Shown here piece by piece: positions 9,255 to 18,079 of a stretch of DNA of 64,000 nt (position 1 is the first letter of the stretch; the number at the start of each line of letters is the position of its first letter). This DNA comes from Ardenticatenaceae bacterium (GTDB lineage Bacteria; Chloroflexota; Anaerolineae; Promineifilales; Promineifilaceae): contig JACKBU010000019.1 of the NCBI GenBank assembly GCA_020634395.1, forward strand, positions 1 to 64,000, written 5' to 3'. Below the pieces are notes generated by a model that saw nothing but the letters and a program-made list of their open reading frames with translations, ran no database searches and had not been told where the DNA came from. Both the position numbers and the translations under genes were made by a program.

Positions 9255-12143
9255 ATGTCTTTAGATAAAATCATTGTGCGCGGCGCGCGTGAACACAACC
9301 TCAAAAACGTCACTGTCGAAATTCCACGAGACAAACTCGTCGTCCTGACCGGCATTTCCGGTTCCGGTAAATCCTCGCTGGCTTTCGACACCATCTTTGC
9401 TGAAGGCCAGCGGCGCTACGTCGAGTCGCTCTCTGCTTACGCCCGCCAATTTCTTGGCCAGATGGAAAAACCGGACGTTGACCAGATAGAAGGTCTCAGC
9501 CCGGCCGTTTCCATCGACCAGAAAGGTGTCAGCCACAACCCGCGTTCCACCGTCGGCACCGTCACCGAAATTTACGACTACCTGCGCCTGCTCTTTGCCC
9601 GTGTGGGCACGCCGCACTGCCCGGAATGCGGCCGTCCCGTTATGCCCCAATCCGCCGAGCAAATCGTGGAAAGCGTGCTACAAATGCCCTCAGACAGCCG
9701 CATTCAGGTGCTGGCTCCCCTGGTCAAAGACCGCAAAGGTCATCATCAGGGCGTCTTTGAAGACGTGCGCAAAGCCGGGTTTGTGCGCGTGCGTGTCAAC
9801 GGCGAAGTCCGCCAGGTAGACGAAGAGATCGAGCTGGATCGCTACAAAAACCACACCATCGAAGCCGTCGTTGACCGTCTCATCATCCGGCATGATCCCC
9901 ACGACGAAAGCGAAGAAGCCAAAGCCGACCGCACCCGCCTCACCGATTCTGTGGAGACGGCGCTGACGTTAGGCGATGGCATCGTCATCATCAACGACGT
10001 CACCGACCGTGACAACCAGGTTGACCAACTCTATTCCGAACACCTCTACTGCCCCTACGACGGAACCAGCATTCCGGAGATCGAGCCGCGCACATTCAGC
10101 TTCAACAGCCCGCACGGCGCCTGCCCGGACTGCCAGGGTCTGGGAACCAAAAAAGAACTGGACGACGATCTGATCGTGCCCAATAAGGATTTAACCCTGG
10201 CCGAGGGCGCCATTACTGGCTGGCCAACAGATGACAAGGCCGGCTACTACTGGCAGCTCCTCAAAGCCACGGCCGAGCACTTCAAAATTCCTACTAACGT
10301 GCCAGTGCGCGAACTAAACGAGGCGCAAATGCGAATCCTGCTGCACGGCAGCGGCGAGGAAACCATCACCGTCACCTACGTTAACCGGGAAGGCGACACG
10401 CGCCATTACCGCACCAAGTACGAAGGCGTGGTGCCTAACCTGTGGCGGCGCTACAACGAATCCACCTCCGATTACGTGCGCGACAAGTTAGAGGGTTTCA
10501 TGGTCAACCGGCCCTGTTCCACCTGCAATGGCACACGTTTGCAGCCCGTGCCCCTGGCCGTCACTATTGGCGAGGCGAACATCGCCGACGTGACACGCTG
10601 GGCGGTGGCCCGTTCGCTGCCCTGGGCGGAAATGCTGCGCGACGATGGCGTACTCACGGAACGCCAAAAAATGATCGCCAAACCCATCCTCAAAGAAATC
10701 CACGAACGCCTCCAGTTCATGATCAACGTCGGGTTGGATTATCTAACGCTGGATCGGGCGGCAGGCACACTCAGCGGCGGCGAGGCACAGCGCATTCGTC
10801 TGGCGACGCAAATAGGCAGCCAGTTGATGGGCGTGCTCTACGTGCTAGACGAGCCGTCGATTGGCCTGCACCAGCGTGATAACGCGCGCCTGATCCACAC
10901 GCTCCAGGGCATGCGCGACTTGGGCAACACGGTCCTGGTGGTGGAGCATGACGAAGACACCATGCGCGCCGCCGACTGGATTGTGGATCTGGGACCGGGC
11001 GCGGGTAAGCTGGGCGGCGAAATTGTGGCCGAGGGTCCGCCAGAACAGGTGGCAGCCAACGAGCAGTCGATCACCGGCGCCTATCTCAGCGGCCGGACAA
11101 AAATTCCCGTGCCCAAGAAGCGGCGCAAAGGCCACAAAGGGCAGCAGTTGATCGTGCATGGCGCGCAGGAAAATAACCTGAAAAACGTGGATGTAGCCAT
11201 TCCGTTGGGTAAGTTTGTGTGCATCACCGGCGTCAGCGGCAGCGGTAAAAGCTCGTTTTTGGTGGAAATTTTGAGCAAGCGCCTGAATCAGTATTTCTAC
11301 AAGTCCAAAGAACTGCCGGGCAAACACGTGAGCATCGAGGGTCTGGAACACCTGGATAAAGTCATCGAGATTGATCAAAGTCCCATCGGCCGTACGCCGC
11401 GCTCTAATCCGGCGACGTATACCAACGTCTTTAATCCCATTCGGGATCTGTTTGCCGGACTGCCGGAGAGCAAAATTCGTGGTTACAAAGCGGGCCGCTT
11501 TAGCTTTAACGTGAAAGGCGGCCGCTGCGAGGCCTGCCAGGGGCAGGGGCAAAATCGTATTGAGATGCAGTTTTTGCCGGACATTTACGTGCCCTGTGAT
11601 ATTTGCCACGGCGCGCGGTACAACCGTGAAACTTTACAGGTGACGTATAAAGGGCTAAATATTGCCGAAGTGCTGGACCTGAGCGTCGACGAGGCGCTGG
11701 AATTCTTTGAGAATATTCCTCCGATCAGACGGAAGCTGAAGACGCTGGCTGACGTGGGGCTGGGCTACATTCACCTGGGGCAGCCGGCCCCGACGTTGAG
11801 CGGCGGCGAGGCGCAGCGGGTGAAGCTCAGCCGAGAGCTGTCGAAGATTGCCACGGGGCGCACGATGTACATTTTGGACGAGCCGTCGGTAGGCCTGCAC
11901 AGCCACGATGTGGCGAAGCTGATCGTGGCGCTGAACCGGCTGGTGGATAAGGGCAACACGGTGGTGATCATTGAGCACAACCTGGACATCATCAAGGTGG
12001 CGGATCACCTGATTGATATGGGGCCGGAGGGTGGCGACCGTGGTGGTGAGATTGTGGCCGAAGGCACACCCGAGCAGGTGACGCAGGTAGAAAGAAGTTA
12101 TACGGGGGCGTTTTTACGGCCGTATCTCAACGGCCAGGTCTAA
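9255..12143 (+). CDS. uvrA: Excinuclease ABC subunit A
   Basis: DNA-damage recognition ATPase of nucleotide excision repair; it works as a dimer with UvrB. It is 962 residues, close to the usual 940-960. Two ABC modules are visible: Walker A GISGSGKSS near residue 32 and GVSGSGKSS in the second half, two LSGGEAQR signatures, and Walker B/D-loop DEPSIGLHQRD and DEPSVGLHSHD. Zinc-binding cysteine sets are CPECG, the pair CPYDGTS/CPDCQGLG, and CEACQGQGQ/CDICHG. The start MSLDKIIVRGAREHNLKNV is the conserved N-terminus, so the upstream open frame to 9141 is ignored. Its last 30 bp overlap the end of the convergent GH2 gene. Confidence 0.98.
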   Translation: MSLDKIIVRGAREHNLKNVTVEIPRDKLVVLTGISGSGKSSLAFDTIFAEGQRRYVESLSAYARQFLGQMEKPDVDQIEGLSPAVSIDQKGVSHNPRSTVGTVTEIYDYLRLLFARVGTPHCPECGRPVMPQSAEQIVESVLQMPSDSRIQVLAPLVKDRKGHHQGVFEDVRKAGFVRVRVNGEVRQVDEEIELDRYKNHTIEAVVDRLIIRHDPHDESEEAKADRTRLTDSVETALTLGDGIVIINDVTDRDNQVDQLYSEHLYCPYDGTSIPEIEPRTFSFNSPHGACPDCQGLGTKKELDDDLIVPNKDLTLAEGAITGWPTDDKAGYYWQLLKATAEHFKIPTNVPVRELNEAQMRILLHGSGEETITVTYVNREGDTRHYRTKYEGVVPNLWRRYNESTSDYVRDKLEGFMVNRPCSTCNGTRLQPVPLAVTIGEANIADVTRWAVARSLPWAEMLRDDGVLTERQKMIAKPILKEIHERLQFMINVGLDYLTLDRAAGTLSGGEAQRIRLATQIGSQLMGVLYVLDEPSIGLHQRDNARLIHTLQGMRDLGNTVLVVEHDEDTMRAADWIVDLGPGAGKLGGEIVAEGPPEQVAANEQSITGAYLSGRTKIPVPKKRRKGHKGQQLIVHGAQENNLKNVDVAIPLGKFVCITGVSGSGKSSFLVEILSKRLNQYFYKSKELPGKHVSIEGLEHLDKVIEIDQSPIGRTPRSNPATYTNVFNPIRDLFAGLPESKIRGYKAGRFSFNVKGGRCEACQGQGQNRIEMQFLPDIYVPCDICHGARYNRETLQVTYKGLNIAEVLDLSVDEALEFFENIPPIRRKLKTLADVGLGYIHLGQPAPTLSGGEAQRVKLSRELSKIATGRTMYILDEPSVGLHSHDVAKLIVALNRLVDKGNTVVIIEHNLDIIKVADHLIDMGPEGGDRGGEIVAEGTPEQVTQVERSYTGAFLRPYLNGQV

Positions 12144-13889
12144 CGCTTCACCCATTCCTTCGTTGATGGCCCGGATTGTTGCCAGCGGCAGCTTTGGCTG
12201 CCGGTCGTAAGTAAGCAGGCCATTAATCTCCTGTTCCACGTCGGTGAGCTGCGTATAACAAAATCCCTGCAGCAGCGGCGCGTTTAGCAGCGCCGTCACC
12301 AACTGCCGGTAGCCTGTTTCCAGATCGGTGGCGCTGCCGGCCTCTGTGTAGCCCCAGCCCTTCTCCTCGCCTGTGCGGTAGGCAATGCCGCCGCACTCGC
12401 TCACCAGGATGGGCTGGCCTTCGAAAGCGTGGCCGGGGGCGTAAATCGGCCGTTCGCTGGGGCAGTAGGCCAGCATGTCCTCCAGTCGGGCGTATCGCGC
12501 CGCCACCGTTTCGGCCTCGCCGGTATAGTCGTGGATCGTGCATAGATCGCTGCGGGTGTGTTCCCAGCCATCATTGCTGATAACCAGGCGCGTCGGATCG
12601 AGCGCCTTGGTCAGGTGGTAAAGTCCCAGTAAGAACTGTACCTGCGCCGGGTCGCGGCGCAGTTCCGGTACGCCCCAACTCTCGTTGACAGGAACCCAGG
12701 CGACGATGCAAGGGTGGTTGTAATCGCGTTCGATGACGGCCTGCCACTCGGTGATGAGGCGTTGGGCCGCCGTGGGGGAGAAGCGGTAGGTGTTGGCCAT
12801 TTCGCCCCATACCAGCAGACCCAGGCGGTCGGCCCAGTAGAGATAACGAGGATCTTCGACTTTTTGATGCTTGCGCACGCCGTTAAAGCCCATGGCTTTT
12901 ACCAGCTCCACGTCGCGCCGAATGGCGTCGTCGGAGGGGGCGGTGAGCAGGCCGTCGGGGTAGTAGCCCTGGTCCAGCACCAGCTTCATGACGTAGGGAG
13001 CGCCGTTTAGTTCGACACGGCCGTTTCTCACATCCATACTGCGCATGCCAAAATAGCTTTGCACCCGATCTGCCGGCTGGCCGGGAGCCGCCAGCCGCAG
13101 CGCCACGTCGTAGCAGTGCGGCGACTCGGGTGACCAGAGATAAGGTTCCGGCAGCGGGACAACGGCCGTGCCGCAGCCATCCACCAGTGCAATCTCCGCT
13201 GTGGCGGCCAGCGCACCCTCAAAGGAGATTTCGACCTCGACAGAGGCGGCCGCGGCCTTGTTGGCGTAACACAGAATCTGGACCGCCTGGCCGGCCACGT
13301 CTGGTGTGAACTGCACCCCCTCCAGGCGCAGCGCCGGGGCTGATTCCAGCCACACGGTTTGCCAGATGCCGCTGCTGGGCGTGTAAAAAATGCCCGCCGA
13401 CTGCTCTTGCCAAAACTGCTTGCCGCGTGGCTGTGTCAGGTCTGTCAGGATGTCCTCCACGCGCAGCACCAGCGAGTTCTGGTCGGCCAGGTAGGGGGTG
13501 ATGTCTAACTGGAAAGGGGTATGCCCGCCTTCGTGTTCGCCGGCGAACTGGCCGTTTACCCACACGGCCGTGCGATAATCGGCCGCGCCGCAGTTGAGCA
13601 GGACGCTTTTGCCGGATTGGCGCCAGTCGGCCGGAACGGTGAATGGGCGCTGGTACCACATCATGTTATGGGCGGTGCGTTCGCCAATACCGCTGAGGCG
13701 GCTCTGATAAACAAAGGGAACGTTGATCGTCAGGTCAAAGGGGGAGGGCGTAAGTCCGGGGACGAACCAGCCAGACCGGCAGCCTTCATCGGCGGTGTCA
13801 AAGGCGAAGGCCCATTGGCCGTTTAGATTGCACCAGGATTCGCGGACGAATTGGGGGCGCGGATATTCAGGTCGGTAGGGTTTGAGCAT
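12114..13889 (-). CDS. Glycoside hydrolase family 2 (beta-galactosidase/glucuronidase-like)
   Basis: A 591-residue retaining beta-glycosidase. Jelly-roll sugar-binding domain at about 1-170 (WCNLNGQWAFAFD, VPFVYQSRLSGIG, YQRPFTVPADW, AVWVNGQFAGEHEGGHTPF), Ig-like domain at about 180-290, then a TIM barrel with GFNGVRKHQKVEDPRYLYWADRLGLLVWGE. The acid/base Glu lies in VAWVPVNESWG and the nucleophile is probably the Glu of PILVSECGG. There is no signal peptide, so it is likely cytoplasmic and acts on imported oligosaccharides. It overlaps the start region of the upstream GH57 gene by 23 bp, implying translational coupling. Galactoside, glucuronide or mannoside specificity is open. Confidence 0.9.
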   Translation of the reverse strand: MLKPYRPEYPRPQFVRESWCNLNGQWAFAFDTADEGCRSGWFVPGLTPSPFDLTINVPFVYQSRLSGIGERTAHNMMWYQRPFTVPADWRQSGKSVLLNCGAADYRTAVWVNGQFAGEHEGGHTPFQLDITPYLADQNSLVLRVEDILTDLTQPRGKQFWQEQSAGIFYTPSSGIWQTVWLESAPALRLEGVQFTPDVAGQAVQILCYANKAAAASVEVEISFEGALAATAEIALVDGCGTAVVPLPEPYLWSPESPHCYDVALRLAAPGQPADRVQSYFGMRSMDVRNGRVELNGAPYVMKLVLDQGYYPDGLLTAPSDDAIRRDVELVKAMGFNGVRKHQKVEDPRYLYWADRLGLLVWGEMANTYRFSPTAAQRLITEWQAVIERDYNHPCIVAWVPVNESWGVPELRRDPAQVQFLLGLYHLTKALDPTRLVISNDGWEHTRSDLCTIHDYTGEAETVAARYARLEDMLAYCPSERPIYAPGHAFEGQPILVSECGGIAYRTGEEKGWGYTEAGSATDLETGYRQLVTALLNAPLLQGFCYTQLTDVEQEINGLLTYDRQPKLPLATIRAINEGMGEALDLAVEIRP

Positions 13890-15126
13890 TGTTTTTTACC
13901 TCGTAGTCGCTGTGTTTTCTGTATAGAGCGCCGAGAACAGGCTGCTTTTGCATGGCGTGCTGGATGATTTCGTCGGCCAGGGTGATGGCGTGTAGGGCCT
14001 GGTCATAACAGGCGAGCCGCCGTTCCGGGCAGGGCATCCAGCCACGGCCGTCTGAGTTTTCTGCCAGCAGCATGGCCCGCCGCGCCTGCTGCAGCAGAGA
14101 CGGCCGTTCGCTGCCCAGGGCCGTAGCCAGCCGCAGCTTTTGCGCCGCTTCGGCGCACAGCGCGTTCAAACGCGCGTTATCCGGATCAGTCGTCCAGATG
14201 TCGATGGATCGTTCTGAGGAACCGGCCGGGACGTATACGCTGGTCGTGGGTGGGTAGTGGGCCAGGTACGTACGCGGCAGAGCCAGGCTGACAAAAGGCA
14301 GCTCGTCCAGGCAGGCCAGCAGGTCGCCCACTGCTTCCGGGCTGAGCGATTCCTTGCCCAAACGGGCGTACGCGCCGACAAACTCGGCGTCTGATGGGCC
14401 GAAGAAGAGCAGCGACGGCCGTTCCTGGCTGTGCGCCGCGGCCATTTCCAACAGCGCCGCCAGTTGGGCGAAGGGTTTACGGCCGTATATCGTGTCGAAC
14501 ATGGCCCCGATCAGTTCGCGGTAGAGGGGAAAGGCTGTTAGCTGCGCGCCTTGCGCGCCGCGCATGGTGACCGGGTGCAGAAGCTGGTCGGCGCAGTCTG
14601 CCAGCCCTGCTTCGCCTTTGGGGGGCGGATTTAGCCCGCTGTTAAGCTGGCGCTGCAGCCCGGCCAGCAGGATGTTGGGCGTCAGAACGGTGTAGTCGTA
14701 GCCGACGGCCGTCAGCAGCGGCGCCAGGCCGGGATCATAAGCAAATTCCTGTAGGAAGATGCCTGTGGGGCGCGGCGCCGTCAGTTGGCCAAACAGGCGG
14801 TCGTAGACGTTCCAGAATTCCAGCAGATGCTGGCGGGCATGGTCGGTAGGCACCAGGGGCAGGATGGGATTGGCATACGTGCTGCCCAGCAGCTCGATCT
14901 GCCGGCGTTCCAGGAGCAGGCTCAGCAGATCGATGGTTTCCGGCCACCGCTCGGCCATCCATTCCAGGGTGACGCCGGAGTATTCGAAGACGGCCGTTAG
15001 CTGCGGATGGCTGGCAAAGTAGGCCAGCGTCGGCAGATAACAGCTTTCTACCATCTCGGGTACAGCGTCCGGCGGAAATTCCGCGTACTGCAGATTAGCG
15101 TGAAAAAAGGGGCATAGATAGAGCAT
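13867..15126 (-). CDS. Glycoside hydrolase family 57-like protein
   Basis: A 419-residue protein resembling the catalytic barrel of GH57 (alpha-amylase, 4-alpha-glucanotransferase and branching enzymes). It opens with FFHANLQYAEFP (GH57 motif 1 region, His9), has QIELLGSTYANPILPLVP, and then TGIFLQEFAYDPGLAPLLTA. The Glu at residue 127 fits the GH57 nucleophile in the W-x-P-E-x-x-Y-x-P-G motif. The C-terminal part is divergent. The first gene of a two-gene unit with GH2, it probably degrades an alpha- or mixed-linked glucan or oligosaccharide; the substrate is inference. Confidence 0.75.
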   Translation of the reverse strand: MLYLCPFFHANLQYAEFPPDAVPEMVESCYLPTLAYFASHPQLTAVFEYSGVTLEWMAERWPETIDLLSLLLERRQIELLGSTYANPILPLVPTDHARQHLLEFWNVYDRLFGQLTAPRPTGIFLQEFAYDPGLAPLLTAVGYDYTVLTPNILLAGLQRQLNSGLNPPPKGEAGLADCADQLLHPVTMRGAQGAQLTAFPLYRELIGAMFDTIYGRKPFAQLAALLEMAAAHSQERPSLLFFGPSDAEFVGAYARLGKESLSPEAVGDLLACLDELPFVSLALPRTYLAHYPPTTSVYVPAGSSERSIDIWTTDPDNARLNALCAEAAQKLRLATALGSERPSLLQQARRAMLLAENSDGRGWMPCPERRLACYDQALHAITLADEIIQHAMQKQPVLGALYRKHSDYEVKNNAQTLPT

Positions 15127-15156
15127 AGTTACATTGTTCGTTCCGTAGTTTGGCCT

Positions 15157-15185
15157 AGTGTAACCCCCTCGTTATACCGTGTAAA
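15157..15185 (-). promoter_or_regulatory. Sigma70-type promoter for the GH57-GH2 operon
   Basis: On the minus strand, TTTACA (15180-15185) and TACACT (15157-15162) are separated by 17 bp, about 30 bp upstream of the GH57 start codon. The match is fair but the spacing is ideal. Confidence 0.45.
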
Positions 15186-15243
15186 CAGTATTTAAGTAGG
15201 GGCGGTCCAAGTCACTTGAGAGCATTGGCCTTCACGTAAGCGG

Positions 15244-15474
15244 CTTTTGTCTGCACGTAAGCGGCTTTTGTCTGCACGCAAGCTGCTTTTATCTTCACAA
15301 AAACAGTTTTTGCCTTCACATGTACAGTTTTTGCCTTCGCATGCACAGTTTTTGCCTTCGCATGTACAGTTTTTGCCTTCGCATGTACAGCTTTTATCTT
15401 CGCATGCACAGCTTTTATCTTCGCATGCACAGCTTTTGCCTTCACAAAAACGATTTTTGCTTTGACAATAGAAG
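15244..15474. repeat. 21-bp tandem array, 11 units
   Basis: Eleven uninterrupted 21-bp units, built around YTTTTGCCTTCRCATGYACA, follow one another, with a degenerate partial unit from about 15223. Frames on both strands stay open; the minus strand gives either an AKIKAVH or a cysteine-rich CEGKNCA heptad. Substitutions include C/T and G/A changes at all codon positions. The unit is unrelated in sequence to the array at 4081, but the period is identical. It lies between the ends and starts of minus-strand genes. Confidence 0.9.
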
Positions 15475-15532
15475 GTTACGCCCAAGTCTGTCTGGGCAAG
15501 GGGAACCGGCAAGGGAGGCGGGGCTGAACGGA

Positions 15533-16561
15533 TCAGGCGCGGGTTAGCTCGCCGCGCAGATCTTGCTGCATCCAGGCCCGAATTTGGGCGACGTCGTCGG
15601 AGATGCTGAGCAGGTAGGCCAGCTTGGTCAGCGCCGCTTCCGGCGTCATGTCATAGCCGCTGATCACGCCTACGTCGGCCAGCTCCGCGCCGGTGGCGTA
15701 TTTGCTCAGATCCACCGTGCCTTTCAGGCATTGGGTGCAATCTACGATGACCACGCCGCGCGTGTTGGCTTCTTGCAAGACGCGCAGAAATTCCTTGTCG
15801 CCGGTCGGGCCGTTGCCGGAGCCGTAGGTTTCCAGCACCAGCCCGCACAGGGGCGGCTGCAGCATGTTTTCCAGGATACGCGCCGACAGGCCGGGAAACA
15901 ACCGAAAGGCACCCACCACGGCCGGCGCGCCGATGAGGCGCAAATCGATGCCCGCTGAGGGGGGAGCGGACGGCCGTCGCACCAGCCGCTCCCGAATTTC
16001 TATCCCTGTGCCCAGCGCCGCCAGCGCCGGATAGTTGGGCGAGGCAAAGGCGTCGAAGCCGTCCGCATCCACCTTTACCGTGCGGCAGCCACGAAAGAGC
16101 CGGCTGTTGAAGTACAGGCCCACTTCCGGGATGACAAAGTCGTGGGCGGCCAGCAGCAGCGAAGAGATCAGGTTGTCTTGCGCGTCGTTACGCAGTTCGG
16201 CCAGGGGAATTTGTGAGCCGGTGACGATGACCGGCTTGGCCAGATCCTTGAGCATGAAGGCCAGCGCCGAGGCGGTATAGGCCATTGTGTCTGTGCCATG
16301 CAGCACGATAAAGCCGTCGTACTCGTAGTAATGGTCACAGATGTCGCGGGCTATTTTAGACCAGTCGGCCGGGGTCATGTCGGGCGAATCAAACAAGGGG
16401 TCATACTGGTGGATGGTGTAATCGGGCAGATCGGGGTGGTGGAAGGCGGGATTGGCGGCCATCAGGCTTTGCAGGTAGTCGGGAATGGGCAGGTAACGGC
16501 CGTTGACCCGCTGCATGCCAATGGTGCCGCCCGTATAGGCAATGTAGACTCGTTTTTTCAT
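15533..16561 (-). CDS. ansA: Type I L-asparaginase
   Basis: A 342-residue enzyme that hydrolyses L-asparagine to aspartate and ammonia. Both catalytic triad segments are present: YTGGTIGMQ at the N-terminus (first Thr) and VLHGTDTMAYTASALAFML (second Thr with Asp). No signal peptide follows the start at 16561, chosen because MKKRVYIAYTGGTIG is the family N-terminus and a GAGGCG site precedes it, so it is the cytoplasmic type I. The GatD subunit of archaeal Glu-tRNA amidotransferase shares this fold but has an extra N-terminal domain absent here. Confidence 0.92.
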   Translation of the reverse strand: MKKRVYIAYTGGTIGMQRVNGRYLPIPDYLQSLMAANPAFHHPDLPDYTIHQYDPLFDSPDMTPADWSKIARDICDHYYEYDGFIVLHGTDTMAYTASALAFMLKDLAKPVIVTGSQIPLAELRNDAQDNLISSLLLAAHDFVIPEVGLYFNSRLFRGCRTVKVDADGFDAFASPNYPALAALGTGIEIRERLVRRPSAPPSAGIDLRLIGAPAVVGAFRLFPGLSARILENMLQPPLCGLVLETYGSGNGPTGDKEFLRVLQEANTRGVVIVDCTQCLKGTVDLSKYATGAELADVGVISGYDMTPEAALTKLAYLLSISDDVAQIRAWMQQDLRGELTRA

Positions 16562-16593
16562 ATGCGCCTCGCCAGAGGTGGAAGATGTGGAAC

Positions 16594-16640
16594 ATGATGC
16601 GTGATGCGTGAAAACAGGTGTTTCACGCATCACGCATCAT
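16594..16640. repeat. Perfect 20-bp inverted repeat with 7-nt loop, built from GATGCGTG words
   Basis: The left arm 16594-16613 carries two copies of GATGCGTG and ends in AAA; the right arm 16621-16640 is its exact reverse complement; the loop is ACAGGTG. It sits between the divergent asparaginase and selenoprotein genes. The same CACGCATC words recur in the hairpin at 25372-25435. It could act as a terminator-like or regulatory RNA structure; the function is unknown. Confidence 0.85.
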
Positions 16641-16747
16641 TTCACAGCAATTTTGGGCGAGAACGGCCGTTTTGCCAACCATCATTTTCCCTTGACACCA
16701 GGCAACGGCATGCCGCACAATCAGGCAAACTTTCCTGGGAGAAAATC

Positions 16748-17293
16748 ATGGCCTGGATCAAAATCATTCAAGAACACGAAGCCACCGGCAGGCTCAAAGA
16801 AGCCTACGCCAAACTCATCGAGCCGTGGGGCGGCGTGGACAACATCCTGAAAATACACAGCCTGAACGTGCGCTCCTTGTGGGCGCACTTTGAACTGTAC
16901 AAAACGGTGATGTACGGCCGTTCCGGCCTCAGCCGCGCCCAGCGCGAGATGATCGCCGTCGTCGTCTCCGCCGCCAACCGCTGCCACTACTGAATTACCC
17001 ACCACGGAGCCGGGCTGCTCCGCCTCACTCAAGACGAGACCCTGGTCGCCCAGCTAAAAACCGACTGGCGACAGGCCTATCTTTCCCCCGCCGACCAGGC
17101 CATGCTCACTTACGCCGAAAAGCTGACTCTGACACCATGGCAGATGGTTGAAGGCGACGTGGCCGCCCTGCGCGCCGCCGGTTTTAGCGACACCGACATT
17201 CTCGACATCAACCAGGTAACGGGCTATTATGCCTACGTCAACCGCCTGGCCGATGGCCTGGGCGTGGAGCTGGAAGATTTCTGGGAGCAATGA
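16748..17293 (+). CDS. AhpD-like peroxidase-related selenoprotein with in-frame TGA (Sec82)
   Basis: Carboxymuconolactone decarboxylase/AhpD-fold thiol peroxidase, 181 residues if the TGA at 16991-16993 is read as selenocysteine. The frame is intact on both sides: AANRCHY, then TGA, then ITHHGAGLLRLTQDETL, and on to VELEDFWEQ and the real stop at 17291. The motif E67-x11-C79-H-Y-U82-x3-H86 has the same spacing as the Glu-Cys-Cys-His relay of AhpD (Glu118, Cys130, Cys133, His137 in M. tuberculosis). The TGA replaces the reactive second cysteine. A hairpin with bacterial SECIS geometry follows the TGA. The start ATG has GGGAG seven bases upstream. Total length equals the peroxidase-related family's usual about 180. 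A TGC-to-TGA nonsense mutation or sequencing error is the alternative, but is less likely. Confidence 0.85.
16991..17022 (+). promoter_or_regulatory. Candidate bacterial SECIS element after the Sec codon
   Basis: The UGA at 16991-16993 is followed by a hairpin with a perfect 6-bp stem, CGGAGC (17005-17010) with GCUCCG (17017-17022), and the loop CGGGCU, with a G in the second loop position. The loop starts 17 nt after the UGA, inside the 16-37 nt window known for SelB-binding bSECIS elements. It is inside the coding sequence, as expected for bacteria. Confidence 0.65.
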
Positions 17294-17299
17294 GGCGCA

Positions 17300-18079
17300 A
17301 TGGAAGACCGTTTTTTACTCACACCTTATTTCTTGGATGAAAGTGTGCCCGGACTGGCAGCGCTGGCGGCGTCCGGCTGGCAGATCAACCAGCCGGCTCT
17401 CAGTGGAGAGGGGCCGCAGGCGCGCATGATCAGCCTGTACCGGCCGCTGGCTGCCTGGCTGGCCGGCGCGCTGCAAGCGGGACACCGGCCGGTCAGTGTG
17501 GCCGGCGACTGCTGCACGACGATTGGGGTGCTGGCCGGGCTGCAGCAGGCGGGCGTCACGCCCACGCTCATCTGGTTCGACGCCCACGGCGATTTCAACA
17601 CCTGGGAGACGACGCCGTCGGGCTTTTTGGGCGGCATGCCGCTGGCTATGGCGGTGGGGTTGGGCGAACAAACGCTTCCAGAGGGAGTGGGGTTACGGCC
17701 GTTCCCTTCCACCAACGTCATTCTGACAGACGGCCGTGATCTGGACCCCGGTGAGCGCACCCTGGTAGAACAGTCTGGCATCACCCACCTGCCAGACGTG
17801 AACATGCTGCTGGACTATCCGCTGCCCGACGGCCCCCTCTACGTCCATTTCGACACGGACGTGGTGGACCCGGCGGAAGTGCCGGCCATGAATTACCCGG
17901 CCCCCGGCGGCCCGACGGCGGACATGCTGCGCCGCGTGTTTCGTTATCTGGCGGAGACGGGGCGGGTAACGGCCGTTTCTCTGTCGGCCTGGAATCCGGA
18001 GCTGGATGGCGACGGCCGTTCCCAGGCCATTTCCATGAGCCTGCTGCAAACGCTGCTCGGCGAGAGAAACGAACCATGA
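17300..18079 (+). CDS. Arginase/agmatinase (ureohydrolase) family protein
   Basis: A 259-residue binuclear manganese hydrolase fold protein. Metal-binding motifs WFDAHGDFNT (Asp-x-His-x-Asp) and VHFDTDVVDP (Asp-x-Asp) are intact. The first family motif, usually GGDHS, reads AGDCCTT, so the first histidine ligand is replaced by cysteine; this may alter metal content or substrate. It starts six bases after the selenoprotein stop and its own stop overlaps the hpt start (ATGA). It is shorter than arginases (about 300). Arginine, agmatine, formiminoglutamate or another guanidino compound could be the substrate. Confidence 0.8.
   Translation: MEDRFLLTPYFLDESVPGLAALAASGWQINQPALSGEGPQARMISLYRPLAAWLAGALQAGHRPVSVAGDCCTTIGVLAGLQQAGVTPTLIWFDAHGDFNTWETTPSGFLGGMPLAMAVGLGEQTLPEGVGLRPFPSTNVILTDGRDLDPGERTLVEQSGITHLPDVNMLLDYPLPDGPLYVHFDTDVVDPAEVPAMNYPAPGGPTADMLRRVFRYLAETGRVTAVSLSAWNPELDGDGRSQAISMSLLQTLLGERNEP

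Noticed and set aside
15192..15512. Cysteine-rich CEGKNCA repeat peptide on the minus strand
   Set aside because: Product of a 21-bp array read in one of several open frames; no start signal and no conserved ends. Metallothionein-like reading is a coincidence of the unit.
16601..16993. Truncated 81-residue AhpD-like protein ending at the TGA, plus a separate fragment from 17102
   Set aside because: The two halves are in one frame with a family match on both sides of the TGA and complete catalytic spacing; Sec insertion explains this better than two broken genes.
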